From contig VFZY01000031.1 in assembly GCA_016870915.1 (NCBI GenBank), forward strand, positions 1 through 41,671: DNA of 41,671 bases. Direction: 5' to 3'. Shown in pieces: positions 7,999-15,502 of this stretch. The stretch is from Acidobacteriota bacterium (GTDB lineage Bacteria > Acidobacteriota > Terriglobia > Bryobacterales > Bryobacteraceae). Numbering within the stretch: position 1 is the first letter of the stretch; every line of letters begins with the position of its first letter. The position numbers and the translations under genes are program-made. Below the pieces are notes generated by a model. It saw nothing but the letters and a program-made list of their open reading frames with translations. It did not search any database and was not told the origin of the DNA.

Positions 7999-9084
7999 TT
8001 ACCGCGGGGCGTCCACACGGAACGGCAGCATCATCTTCCTGGTCTGTGACAGCTTTTCCACCTTCTGGAACACGTCCACGTCAAAAGCCCGCCCCACCTT
8101 GTTCCCTGCCAGATCTTCCAGCGTCACTGCTACCCGCAACTGGTGATTCCCAGCCTTCCACGCCACGTCGGGCACGAACCGCCACACGGACTCCGACTCC
8201 GTCAACTCCACACGCCCCGGTAGAGGACCGTCGCTTCCCATCACCTCAATCATCCAATCCGCCAGCGCATGGTCCACCGGTTCCCCCAAACGCACCTCAA
8301 GAGCCCCGCGCGACCCCGCCGTTGGCGCCGCAATCCGCCATGTTTTCAAATCGATCGGCGTCCGGTCCGCCGGCACCACCCGGAACGTCTTGCGAGCCTC
8401 ACGGCGCAGCGGCGAACTCTTCGCGTCCTTCCACTCCCGGCTCACCACCAGGGTGTAACTCCGTCCGGCCTTTAGCGGCAGTCCCGCCTCCATGTTCGGC
8501 GTTACTTCACGCTTGATGCGCCCAGGATCGAAGAAGAGTGTGAACCGCCGCCCCTCGGAGTCCCACAACTCCTGGTCCAACTCGAGAAACGGAGCTTCCA
8601 CCGCTTTTCCGCTCTCGTCCAACAGCTTAACGCGCGAATAGGCCTCGCCCCGCGACATCGGCGCCGTGAAATGCAGGTAGAACTTCAACAGGTTCTCAGG
8701 CAGCGCGTCCGCCGTGGGATAGATCCTTGCCACAGCCGTGGTCCCGCCCGGCACCACTTTCCCTGCTCGTACGGTCATTGTGGCTGCGCCTTCGTCCCAT
8801 TCCACGCGATAAGCGATACCCGGTTCGAACGGAAAGCGCGGCGTGAAGACAATGGCATCGCCCTCACCCGCGTACGATCCCCCAACCGCCGGCGCCTCGG
8901 CCCCCGCCTCCGCCACGAACACCCGCACCAGCTCGTCCGCCGGCCTTGTCCGGAGTGCCTCCGCCACCAGCTTGCCGCGCACACGAATCACTCCGCCCGC
9001 GCGGTCCAGCGCAACGGCGAGATCTGCCTGCTGCGCGGTAGCAGCCCCGACGACAAGAGCCACCGCCATCCACAACCGTGTCAC
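7999..9084 (-). CDS. Exported protein with Ig-like domains, unknown function
   Basis: A 361-residue protein with a signal peptide (start MTRLWMAVALVVGAATAQQ, cleavage near 18). It is followed by beta-rich sequence consistent with SbsA-type Ig-like repeats, for example VFTPRFPFEPGIAYRVEW and VWRFVPDVAWKAGNHQLRV, both 'formula plus aspartate-free loop' strands. The start is GTG at 9084, only 9 nt after the stop of the propeller-like gene, so it is the last gene of a three-gene operon. No catalytic motif is seen. A periplasmic or surface binding role is inference. Confidence 0.7.
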   Translation of the reverse strand: MTRLWMAVALVVGAATAQQADLAVALDRAGGVIRVRGKLVAEALRTRPADELVRVFVAEAGAEAPAVGGSYAGEGDAIVFTPRFPFEPGIAYRVEWDEGAATMTVRAGKVVPGGTTAVARIYPTADALPENLLKFYLHFTAPMSRGEAYSRVKLLDESGKAVEAPFLELDQELWDSEGRRFTLFFDPGRIKREVTPNMEAGLPLKAGRSYTLVVSREWKDAKSSPLRREARKTFRVVPADRTPIDLKTWRIAAPTAGSRGALEVRLGEPVDHALADWMIEVMGSDGPLPGRVELTESESVWRFVPDVAWKAGNHQLRVAVTLEDLAGNKVGRAFDVDVFQKVEKLSQTRKMMLPFRVDAPR

Positions 9085-9093
9085 GGCCGCGGC

Positions 9094-10176
9094 CTACGGG
9101 AACTCCACCGTCTTCAGATCCAGCGAGCCGTCCTCGCCGCGCACCAGCATCGACACCGTCTTCGTGTCGAAACCGTCGATCTGCTCAACGCCCTTCCACG
9201 CCGCGACGGTCTCATACGGCACGCCCGTCACATCCGTCTGCGCAGTGATGCCTTTATAGCTGTCAAGTCCGTTGGCCGGCAGCTTCATCACGCCGCGGCT
9301 TGAGTTGTTCATCAGGATGAACGGTTTGCCGCCCTTGGAATACGACACCATGTCGAGCGGCCGGTTGCGATTTCCCAACTCCGCAATCGTGACCCCCTTC
9401 ACCTTCGCGCCCGGCTGCAAGGCCGAGATCGGGAACTTCACCAGTGGCGTGCACGTGTAGGCCGCCAGCAGATGCTGCTCCCCGGCGATCTTGTACGGCA
9501 GGAACGTTCGCACCGGCGAGTTTGTCTCAAACCGTCCGTGTGCCCCGTGGAAAATCTCGACGCTCGATCCGTTGTCCGCGGTCTGGAACGGGAACGGGAT
9601 TGCACGCAGATTCGATGAAAACTCCTCGTTCGAGAGTCCAGCCACCAGCACGCGGCCGTCCACCCAGCCGATGTCCGTGATCGCTTCCGTGCGCAGGCTC
9701 TGCCCGCGGCGATCCTTGGCGTCTACGGCCGCCGCGTTTGGCAGACTCACCGCCGAATGCTTCACATTATCCAATGCCACCTCAGTGAGTGTGCCCTTGG
9801 TGTCCACCTTCACGATTACCGCCGCGGCGTCCGGTCCCCGTCCACGCGACACTGCCAGATAGATATTGCGCGACAGCGGATTCACCGCCATGTCATTGAC
9901 CAGGATCTGGTCTGGAGCCGTGCCCAGCAGTCCGGCCACCTTCGCTGCCACGCCCTTCAACTCCACGCCAGCGGCGCTCGACGCCTTCCGGTCGCCCGTG
10001 TCAATCGCCACCACCTGGGCGCCCATCGAGTCGCCCACAAACAGGATGCCCTCGGGCCCGAACGCGAGCACCGAAGCGGACTTCAACGCCGGTTTGCCGG
10101 CCTTCAAACTATCCGTCAGATTGGCCGCCATCGCGGCTGAGGCCGCAAGGCAAAGTGTGAACAGGAAACGTGTCAT
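9094..10176 (-). CDS. Exported beta-propeller-like protein, unknown function
   Basis: A 360-residue protein with a clear signal peptide (MTRFLFTLCLAASAAMA, about 17 residues). It contains repeated beta segments such as ASVLAFGPEGILFVGDS, NDMAVNPLSRNIYLAVSRG and ITDIGWVDGRVLVAGLS, typical of an NHL/SMP-30-like propeller, though repeats are too degenerate to number by eye. No active-site motif is recognised. A strong Shine-Dalgarno AAGGAG lies 7 nt before the ATG. It sits between the exported DinB-like gene and the Ig-like gene, which suggests a joint extracytoplasmic function. Confidence 0.72.
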   Translation of the reverse strand: MTRFLFTLCLAASAAMAANLTDSLKAGKPALKSASVLAFGPEGILFVGDSMGAQVVAIDTGDRKASSAAGVELKGVAAKVAGLLGTAPDQILVNDMAVNPLSRNIYLAVSRGRGPDAAAVIVKVDTKGTLTEVALDNVKHSAVSLPNAAAVDAKDRRGQSLRTEAITDIGWVDGRVLVAGLSNEEFSSNLRAIPFPFQTADNGSSVEIFHGAHGRFETNSPVRTFLPYKIAGEQHLLAAYTCTPLVKFPISALQPGAKVKGVTIAELGNRNRPLDMVSYSKGGKPFILMNNSSRGVMKLPANGLDSYKGITAQTDVTGVPYETVAAWKGVEQIDGFDTKTVSMLVRGEDGSLDLKTVEFP

Positions 10177-10200
10177 CAGCTACTCCTTCTTGAACCTTCG

Positions 10201-10219
10201 GGTCCGGCCGCGCCGGGCC
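10201..10219 (-). other. Intercistronic hairpin between exported DinB-like and propeller genes
   Basis: GGTCCGGC and GCCGGGCC flank a 3-nt CGC loop, giving an 8-bp GC-rich stem with one G-T pair. It begins 2 nt after the DinB-like stop and is followed by a Shine-Dalgarno rather than a U-tract. It is more likely an RNA-stability or partial-termination element than a true terminator. Confidence 0.4.
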
Positions 10220-10221
10220 GG

Positions 10222-10755
10222 TCACTTCTTCTTCTGCGCATTCGCGCGCGCCGTCGAGGGCGGAACCAGCCCCCGGGTGCGCATGTAGCCCACCATGTTG
10301 CCATAGTGTTCGTTGAGACTGGACACCAGGTTCACCATCGCCGTCACCGGCACGGCCTTCCGGTCTCCAATCTGGACAGGGGTCAAAGCTCTCTCGTCCG
10401 TCATGCCCTTCAATGCTTCATCGCAGTATGCAAACGCCTCAAGAATGGTTCGTTGAAGCGTTGCCTTGTCGGTAGCCCCGTGTTTGATCTTGTCCTTGGG
10501 AGCCGCGTGGCCCTGAATCACTGAGCATTGGTTGTAGGCAAGCATCACGTTGTGCTCCACCCATTCGCCAAAGGTTCTCTGCGCCGGCGTCAGACGGAAC
10601 GCGTAATCTTCCGCTTTGACGATTTCCGCGCTCTCGATGATGTTCTGCTTCATGGGCGTGTAGCGGGCCATCACCACTTGCGTGACGGGTCCCTGAGCAA
10701 GAGCCGGCAGACCTGGGGCCAGTAACGCGGCCAGGGCCGGTACGGAGATTCGCAT
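10222..10755 (-). CDS. Exported DinB-family protein
   Basis: A 177-residue protein with a Sec signal peptide (MRISVPALAALLAPGLPALAQ). It has the DinB/YfiT four-helix layout: FGEWVEHNVMLAYNQC near res 65-80 and LNEHYGNMVGYMRTRGLVPP near the C-terminus. Histidines in VEHN and NEHYG match metal-site positions; the third ligand is not evident. Most DinB proteins are cytoplasmic thiol- or metal-dependent enzymes, so an exported form is a variant. The ATG at 10755 is preferred over an upstream in-frame ATG at 10770 because it opens directly on the signal peptide and follows TACAAT by 6 nt. It heads the three-gene operon. Confidence 0.8.
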   Translation of the reverse strand: MRISVPALAALLAPGLPALAQGPVTQVVMARYTPMKQNIIESAEIVKAEDYAFRLTPAQRTFGEWVEHNVMLAYNQCSVIQGHAAPKDKIKHGATDKATLQRTILEAFAYCDEALKGMTDERALTPVQIGDRKAVPVTAMVNLVSSLNEHYGNMVGYMRTRGLVPPSTARANAQKKK

Positions 10756-10761
10756 GCCAGC

Positions 10762-10767
10762 ATTGTA
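10762..10767 (-). promoter_or_regulatory. Putative -10 element (TACAAT) of the exported DinB operon
   Basis: The minus strand has TACAAT ending 6 nt before the ATG at 10755. This would put the transcription start on the start codon itself and supports the shorter start. Confidence 0.45.
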
Positions 10768-10822
10768 CACCCTCCGTGCCGTGGACCCAGATGCGTGGTA
10801 CGTGGCGCGAAGGGACTGAGGG

Positions 10823-10837
10823 CGTCTAGTCTAGACG
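10823..10837. repeat. Perfect 15-bp inverted repeat at the 3' end of the hyi-like gene
   Basis: cgtctag-t-ctagacg is a palindrome with 7-bp arms and a single central base. It includes the TAG stop of the hydroxypyruvate-isomerase-like gene. It is short for a terminator and has no U-tract. It may be a protein-binding site or a by-product of local duplication. Confidence 0.4.
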
Positions 10838-11697
10838 TCGCAAATCTTGACGCCTTGGGCGAGCGAGGCGAACTTGTCTTCCCGGGCGGGGATGAATTCC
10901 TGACCGACGAAGCCTTTGTAGCCGGTTTCGACGATGGCCTTCATGATGGCGGGGTAGTGGAGTTCCTGGGTCTCGTCGATTTCGTGACGGCCGGGGACGC
11001 CTCCGGTGTGGTAGTGGGCGATGTAGGCGTGGTACTTCTTGATGGTCGCGATGACGTCGCCCTCCATGATCTGCATGTGGTAGATGTCGTAGAGCAGTTT
11101 GAAGTTTTCAGAGCCGACACGGCGGCAGAGCTCGACGCCCCATTCGGTCTTGTCGCACTGGTAGTCCTTGTGGTTGACCTTGGAGTTGAGAAGCTCCATG
11201 ACCAGCGTCACCTTGTTCTTCTCGCAGGCGGACATGAGCCGCTTGACGCCCTGGGCGCAGTTTTCGATGCCCTTGTCGTCGGCGAGGCCGTCACGATTGC
11301 CGGAAAAGCAGATGACGTTCTTGAGGCCGGCCGCGGCGGCCTTGGGGATGTAGTCCTCGTAGGCGGCGACAAGTTTGTCGTGGTGTTCCACGCGGTTGAA
11401 TGCCTTGGGGATGCCGCCCAGGCCGTCGACGGTGGGATTGGTTGCCATGGCGCAGGTAATGCCGTGTTTGGCGACGGTTGGCCAGTCCGCGGGGCCCAGC
11501 AGTTCGATGCTCGAAAGTCCGAACTTCTTGCCGGCTTCGCACAGCTCGTCGAGTGGCACGCGGGGGTAGCACCACTTGCACACAGAGTGGTTCACGTTGC
11601 CTTTGCTGGCCGTGTCGGCGGCGTGGAGCCGCTGGGCGAGTGAGGCCGCAAGGCCGGCGGCGGTGGAAAGAAGGGCGGAACGGCGTGATGGAGTCAT
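10831..11697 (-). CDS. Exported hydroxypyruvate isomerase-like TIM-barrel protein
   Basis: A 288-residue AP-endonuclease-2/xylose-isomerase-type TIM barrel closest in motifs to hydroxypyruvate isomerase (COG3622). Candidate metal ligands are Glu168 (VMELLNSK), Asp204 (YDIYHMQ), His230 (HYHTGG) and Glu267 (GQEFIP). Unlike cytoplasmic Hyi it carries an N-terminal SRRSALLSTAAGLAASLAQ segment, a Tat-like or Sec signal, implying export. Other Acidobacteria and Planctomycetes have similar exported barrels in sugar metabolism, so 'sugar isomerase/epimerase' is the safer description. TACACT lies 14 nt upstream of the ATG. It is 33 nt downstream of the permease gene. Confidence 0.85.
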   Translation of the reverse strand: MTPSRRSALLSTAAGLAASLAQRLHAADTASKGNVNHSVCKWCYPRVPLDELCEAGKKFGLSSIELLGPADWPTVAKHGITCAMATNPTVDGLGGIPKAFNRVEHHDKLVAAYEDYIPKAAAAGLKNVICFSGNRDGLADDKGIENCAQGVKRLMSACEKNKVTLVMELLNSKVNHKDYQCDKTEWGVELCRRVGSENFKLLYDIYHMQIMEGDVIATIKKYHAYIAHYHTGGVPGRHEIDETQELHYPAIMKAIVETGYKGFVGQEFIPAREDKFASLAQGVKICDV

Positions 11698-11730
11698 GAC
11701 GGCTGAGATTCAGTGTAGCCTTTTGCGACC

Positions 11731-14124
11731 TCACTCGCCGCGCAGCAGCGGCAGCGGGGGGCGCGTGGCGGCGCGCCAGCCGGGCAGGGCGCTGGCGGCG
11801 GCGCCGAGAGCCGCGATGACGAGACCGGCGCCGAGGTAGGTTGCCGGGTCCTGGCTGCTCACACCGTAAAGAAGGGAGGTGAGGAGACGGGCCAGGAACA
11901 GAGCGGCGATGACACCGGCGCCCAAGCCCACGAGAACGGGGACCATGGCTTCGCGGACGATCATGCGAACCGCCTGGCCGGTGCCGGCCCCGAGGGCGAC
12001 TCGCACGGCCAACTCGTGCGCACGGACCGCTGAGGTATAGGCCACGATGGCGTAAACGCCGATGGCGGCGAGCGAGACGGTCAGGGCGCCCAACACGACG
12101 AGGATCCAGGCCGAGAATCTGGGCCGCCAGAGGGAGTTTTCAATGACGTCTTCGAGCGTTTCCACTTTGACGATGGGTTGGGTGGGGTCAATGGCCCAGA
12201 CCTGGTTCTTAAGAGCTGCGGCGAGGGGCCTGGGGTCGCCCGCGGCGCGCACGACGAGGGTGGACATGAAGGTGGTGAAAATGTACTGCCGATAGGGGAT
12301 GTAGACTTCGCCAGTGGGCTGAAGCTCATAGCTGGATTGGGGCGTGTCGCGGACGACGCCGACGACGGTAGGCCCCGAGGCTTGGGGTGTTGGGGCGAGC
12401 TTTTGGCCGAGCGGATTCAGGCCGGGAAAGAGTTGGTTGCCGAGGCGCTGGTTGATGATGGCGACGGCGGGCGACGATGCCTGGTCGGCTTCGGTGAAGT
12501 CGCGGCCCGCCAGCAGGGGAATGCCCATGACTTCAAAGTAGCGGGGGCTGATGGTGCGTGCGGACAGAGCCTGGTTTCTCAGGCTGCCCGGGAGGTCGAA
12601 TAGGAGTGAACTGTTGATGCCGGAAAGCGGCAGGTTGTTGACGATGGCCGCGGCGGCGACGCCGGGCACGATGCCGGCGCGTTCGAGGATCTCGCGGTAG
12701 TAGGCAATCTGCCGGGGGCGGGTGTCGTACTTGCCGGTAGGCCGCGGTTGAGTGAAGGTGCCGACGGGGACTCGGAGCGTCAGTACGTGCTGCGGCCGCA
12801 AGCCGCTGTCGTGGTGGCGCAGTTGGAGGAGGCTGCGCACCATCAGACCGGAGCCGGTGAGCAGGAGGAAGGCCAGCCCCGCTTCGACGGCAATGAGCAC
12901 GCGGAACGGGCGGGATGACCGGCGAACGCCGGCGCCCGCTGACGTGCCGCGCAGGAGTGATTCCAGGCCGGTGCGCGCCACCGCGAGCACGGGCGCCAAG
13001 CTGCACAGAACGGCCACCAAAAGGCAGACGGCGGTGGTGAAGGCCAACACGCGGCCGTTCAAGCCGGCGCGCCCCAGGTGGGGCAGCGCGATGGGGAGCG
13101 CGGCCAGACGCGAAGTGAGGATTTCCACCCCGAGGTGCCCCAGGGCAAGGCCGGCCACGGCGCCGGGCAAGGCCAAGGCCAGGCTTTCGGCAAGGCACTG
13201 CCAGGCGATTCGTCCTGGTCCGGCTCCGAGCGAACCGTGGATGGCGATTTCGCGCCGGCGTTCGAGGGCTCGGCCGAGGAGCAGGCCACTTACGTTGGCG
13301 CAGGCGGCCAGGAGCACGAGGCCGGCCGCAGCCATGACGAAGATGAGCGTCAGGCGGTACTTCTCTTCGGGCATTTCGCTCCAGGGAGTGACGGCGAAGC
13401 GGACCGGGCCGCGGCTGGCGGGTTGGTCCTGTTGGATCTGGCGGGCGGTAGCCTGGAGTGCGCTGGCGGCTTGCGCGGGCGAGATGTCCGGGCGGAGGCG
13501 GGCGGCCACCTGAAGCCAGGGGCTGGTGGGCGTGAGGTGCGCGGGCATCCAGAGTTCGGCCTCGGGATAGCGGAACTCGAAGTCCGGCTCCATGATGCCG
13601 GCGGCGGTGACGGCTTCCCCGGAGATGGTGATGGCGCGGCCGAGAATGGCCGGGTCCGCGTGGAAGCGCCGGCGCCAGAGACGGTCACTGAGGACGGCGA
13701 CGGGCGCGGCGCCCGGGTGGTCATCCGAATGGGTGAGTGTGCGGCCGAGGCGAGCGGGAACGCCGAGCAGGGGGAGGAGGCCACGGGACCGGACAGCGAT
13801 GACCTGCTCCGGTTCGCCGCCGCCGGTGAGGGTGACGGTATCGCGGAGGAAGGGGACGATCTGCTGGAAAACATTGGTCCGGGTTTCGAGGTGCTGGAAG
13901 TATGTTGCCGGGATGGGTGAGGGGGCGCTGGCTCCGGTTGTCTGTTCGATGCGCACAAGACGGGAGGCATCGGCGTAGGGCAAGGGGCGCAGGAGGACGG
14001 CATCGAGGAGGCTGAAGACGGCTGTTGTGGCGCCGATGCCCACGGCGAGAATCAGGATGGTGGCCACGGCGAAGAAACGGGACCTGTTGAGTTGGCGGAG
14101 GGACCGCGTTAGACCTTGCAGCAT
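11731..14124 (-). CDS. ADOP-type (acidobacterial duplicated orphan permease) MacB/FtsX-like permease
   Basis: A 797-residue ABC-transporter permease of the ADOP family. It has an N-terminal helix (RFFAVATILILAVGIGATTAVFSLLDAVLLRPLPY region, about res 20-55), a periplasmic MacB-like domain, three central helices (about 270-400), a second periplasmic domain after VLIAVEAGLAFLLLTGSGLMV, and three C-terminal helices ending near 790. The two FtsX-type cores explain 'duplicated'; the lack of a neighbouring ATPase explains 'orphan'. The start at 14124 (MLQGLTRSLRQLNRS) matches the family; the open frame extends 60 codons further into the cupin gene without family support. The substrate is unknown; antimicrobial or lipid efflux is inference. 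Confidence 0.9.
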   Translation of the reverse strand: MLQGLTRSLRQLNRSRFFAVATILILAVGIGATTAVFSLLDAVLLRPLPYADASRLVRIEQTTGASAPSPIPATYFQHLETRTNVFQQIVPFLRDTVTLTGGGEPEQVIAVRSRGLLPLLGVPARLGRTLTHSDDHPGAAPVAVLSDRLWRRRFHADPAILGRAITISGEAVTAAGIMEPDFEFRYPEAELWMPAHLTPTSPWLQVAARLRPDISPAQAASALQATARQIQQDQPASRGPVRFAVTPWSEMPEEKYRLTLIFVMAAAGLVLLAACANVSGLLLGRALERRREIAIHGSLGAGPGRIAWQCLAESLALALPGAVAGLALGHLGVEILTSRLAALPIALPHLGRAGLNGRVLAFTTAVCLLVAVLCSLAPVLAVARTGLESLLRGTSAGAGVRRSSRPFRVLIAVEAGLAFLLLTGSGLMVRSLLQLRHHDSGLRPQHVLTLRVPVGTFTQPRPTGKYDTRPRQIAYYREILERAGIVPGVAAAAIVNNLPLSGINSSLLFDLPGSLRNQALSARTISPRYFEVMGIPLLAGRDFTEADQASSPAVAIINQRLGNQLFPGLNPLGQKLAPTPQASGPTVVGVVRDTPQSSYELQPTGEVYIPYRQYIFTTFMSTLVVRAAGDPRPLAAALKNQVWAIDPTQPIVKVETLEDVIENSLWRPRFSAWILVVLGALTVSLAAIGVYAIVAYTSAVRAHELAVRVALGAGTGQAVRMIVREAMVPVLVGLGAGVIAALFLARLLTSLLYGVSSQDPATYLGAGLVIAALGAAASALPGWRAATRPPLPLLRGE

Positions 14125-14182
14125 GTTGGCGCCTTGAGGGTTTGACACCGGTGGCGACGGGTTTGCTCCCCGCGTTTCGTGA

Positions 14183-14737
14183 TCAGGCCTGCACGAATTC
14201 GTTGTGACCGACGACGAGGAGCAGAATGTTGCCCTCCGCAGTGTGGATCGTGGGGTGGGTGGTTTCCTTGCCGGCGACGACGAAATCGCCTTTCCGGTAG
14301 ACAACTTCGCCGAAACGGATATCGCCTTCGATCACCAGGCACTGCTCGTTGTGGTGGTGATGCGAGGGATAGGAGGCACCGGGGGCCATACGCAGCAGCA
14401 CGGTGCTCAGCCCGGTGGAGCGGTCCTTGTAGAGGAACCGGACATCGACGCCGGGCAGGCCGGTGTCGGACCATTCGCCGTCAAAGCGGCGGACATCGGC
14501 GACGGGCTTGAGGTTTTCGAAATCAGCCACCTGGGTCATGAGGCGGGCCCGCAGCGAGGGCGCCGGGGGCACGGGGACGACGGTGTCGGCGAGAAGAGAG
14601 GCGGTTTCAGTGAATTCCGCGATCAGGGCGGGGGGCGCGGAGGCGGTATCGGCTGGTGTCGCGAGCCGGAGGGCAGCCATGGCGGCGCTCTCTTCCCACG
14701 CTTCCAACAACTGGCGGTCTGTACTGTGATCGCTCAT
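14183..14737 (-). CDS. Cupin-type anti-sigma factor (ChrR/RskA-like)
   Basis: A 184-residue protein translated from an ATGA overlap with the ECF sigma factor stop, the usual arrangement for a cognate anti-sigma factor. The C-terminal half (about res 85-180) is a cupin: PSHHHHNEQCLVIEGDI provides the metal-binding histidines and the glutamate, with a second block at KETTHPTIHTAEG. The N-terminal 70 residues resemble the end of an RskA/ChrR anti-sigma domain (Ala/Leu-rich helix then PPAPSLRARLM), but the zinc ligands HxxxCxxC of classical ZAS domains are absent. Sensing through the cupin metal site, as in ChrR with singlet oxygen, is inference. Confidence 0.82.
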   Translation of the reverse strand: MSDHSTDRQLLEAWEESAAMAALRLATPADTASAPPALIAEFTETASLLADTVVPVPPAPSLRARLMTQVADFENLKPVADVRRFDGEWSDTGLPGVDVRFLYKDRSTGLSTVLLRMAPGASYPSHHHHNEQCLVIEGDIRFGEVVYRKGDFVVAGKETTHPTIHTAEGNILLLVVGHNEFVQA

Positions 14738-15357
14738 TGCTTCAAGGGTTCTCCCAGGGTCTGACGCATGCGGCGGAGCCCCGCGCGCACGCGTGTCTTA
14801 ATGGTGCCGAGCGGCTGCCCGAGGCGCCCGGCGAGTTCGGTATGGCTGAGGCCGCTGAAGAATGCCAGGCGGACGGCCTGCTGTTGTTCCGGCGGAAGAG
14901 CGGCCAGGGCCTGTGTGACGCGGCGGCGCCAGAGGGCGGAGTCCGTTTCCTGTTCGGGGGATGGGGCGGCGGAAACCGGGTCAATGGAACCGTCTTCCGT
15001 TTCGAGGGGGAGGGCCGGATTCCGGTTCTTCCGCATCTTGTCGATGGCGATGGTCCGGGTCATGGTGAGGAGCCAGCCCTGCACGGAGCCGCGCTCCGGC
15101 ACATACGACGCGGCATTGCGCCAGGCTTTCATGAAGACGTCGGTGACCACTTCTTCGGCGTCTTCGCCCTTTTCAAGCATTCGCAATGCCAGGCCGTGGA
15201 CCAGCGGAGCCGTGGCGTCGTAGAGGCCGCCAAGCGCTTCCTGCCCGCCGCGAGCCATTTCCGCCACCAGCGGCAGAAGCGCGTCATCCCGCCGGCCGAT
15301 ATAGGGGCGCGGCGGGGACGTGGCTGACCGTGTCGCGGTGCTGGGGTGTGTGGACAT
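14734..15357 (-). CDS. ECF (sigma-70 family) RNA polymerase sigma factor
   Basis: A 206-residue ECF sigma factor. Region 2 runs about res 45-110 (LYDATAPLVHGLALRML, then DAEEVVTDVFMKAWRNA and GWLLTMTRTIAIDKMRK). Region 4 runs about 150-200 (LPPEQQQAVRLAFFSGLSH, then ELAGRLGQPLGTIKTRVRAG helix-turn-helix). A 40-residue acidic linker (SIDPVSAAPSPEQE) lies between. The layout is close to SigK/ECF groups paired with RskA or ChrR anti-sigma factors. The ATG at 15357 is chosen over a frame open to 15525 because the conserved domain starts soon after it. A TATCCT near 15405 is a possible -10. Targets are unknown. Confidence 0.92.
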   Translation of the reverse strand: MSTHPSTATRSATSPPRPYIGRRDDALLPLVAEMARGGQEALGGLYDATAPLVHGLALRMLEKGEDAEEVVTDVFMKAWRNAASYVPERGSVQGWLLTMTRTIAIDKMRKNRNPALPLETEDGSIDPVSAAPSPEQETDSALWRRRVTQALAALPPEQQQAVRLAFFSGLSHTELAGRLGQPLGTIKTRVRAGLRRMRQTLGEPLKQ

Positions 15358-15502
15358 CTCTGTCTGGTTCCCCGGTCTGGCGTCACCGGGAAACAGCCTT
15401 CTTCTCAGGATAGTGGAAACCAGGGTTGGACGACGGCCCACGGCTGGAAGGATGAACCCCATTTCAATCCTATTACGCGCGGAGCAGGGGTTCCAGATCT
15501 TC

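Noticed and set aside
10201-10219. Rho-independent terminator after the DinB-like gene
   Set aside because: The stem is strong but no U-tract follows; instead there is the ribosome site of the next gene.
10756-10830. Replication origin at the skew change
   Set aside because: No DnaA boxes, AT-rich unwinding element or dnaA/dnaN genes are visible.
13078-13920. Plus-strand open frame of 280 residues
   Set aside because: Antisense to the ADOP permease; the low-complexity Gly/Ala/Glu composition is a reading-frame shadow.
14125-14304. 60-codon N-terminal extension of the ADOP permease
   Set aside because: It overlaps the cupin gene and has no similarity to permeases; the family starts at MLQGLTRSL.
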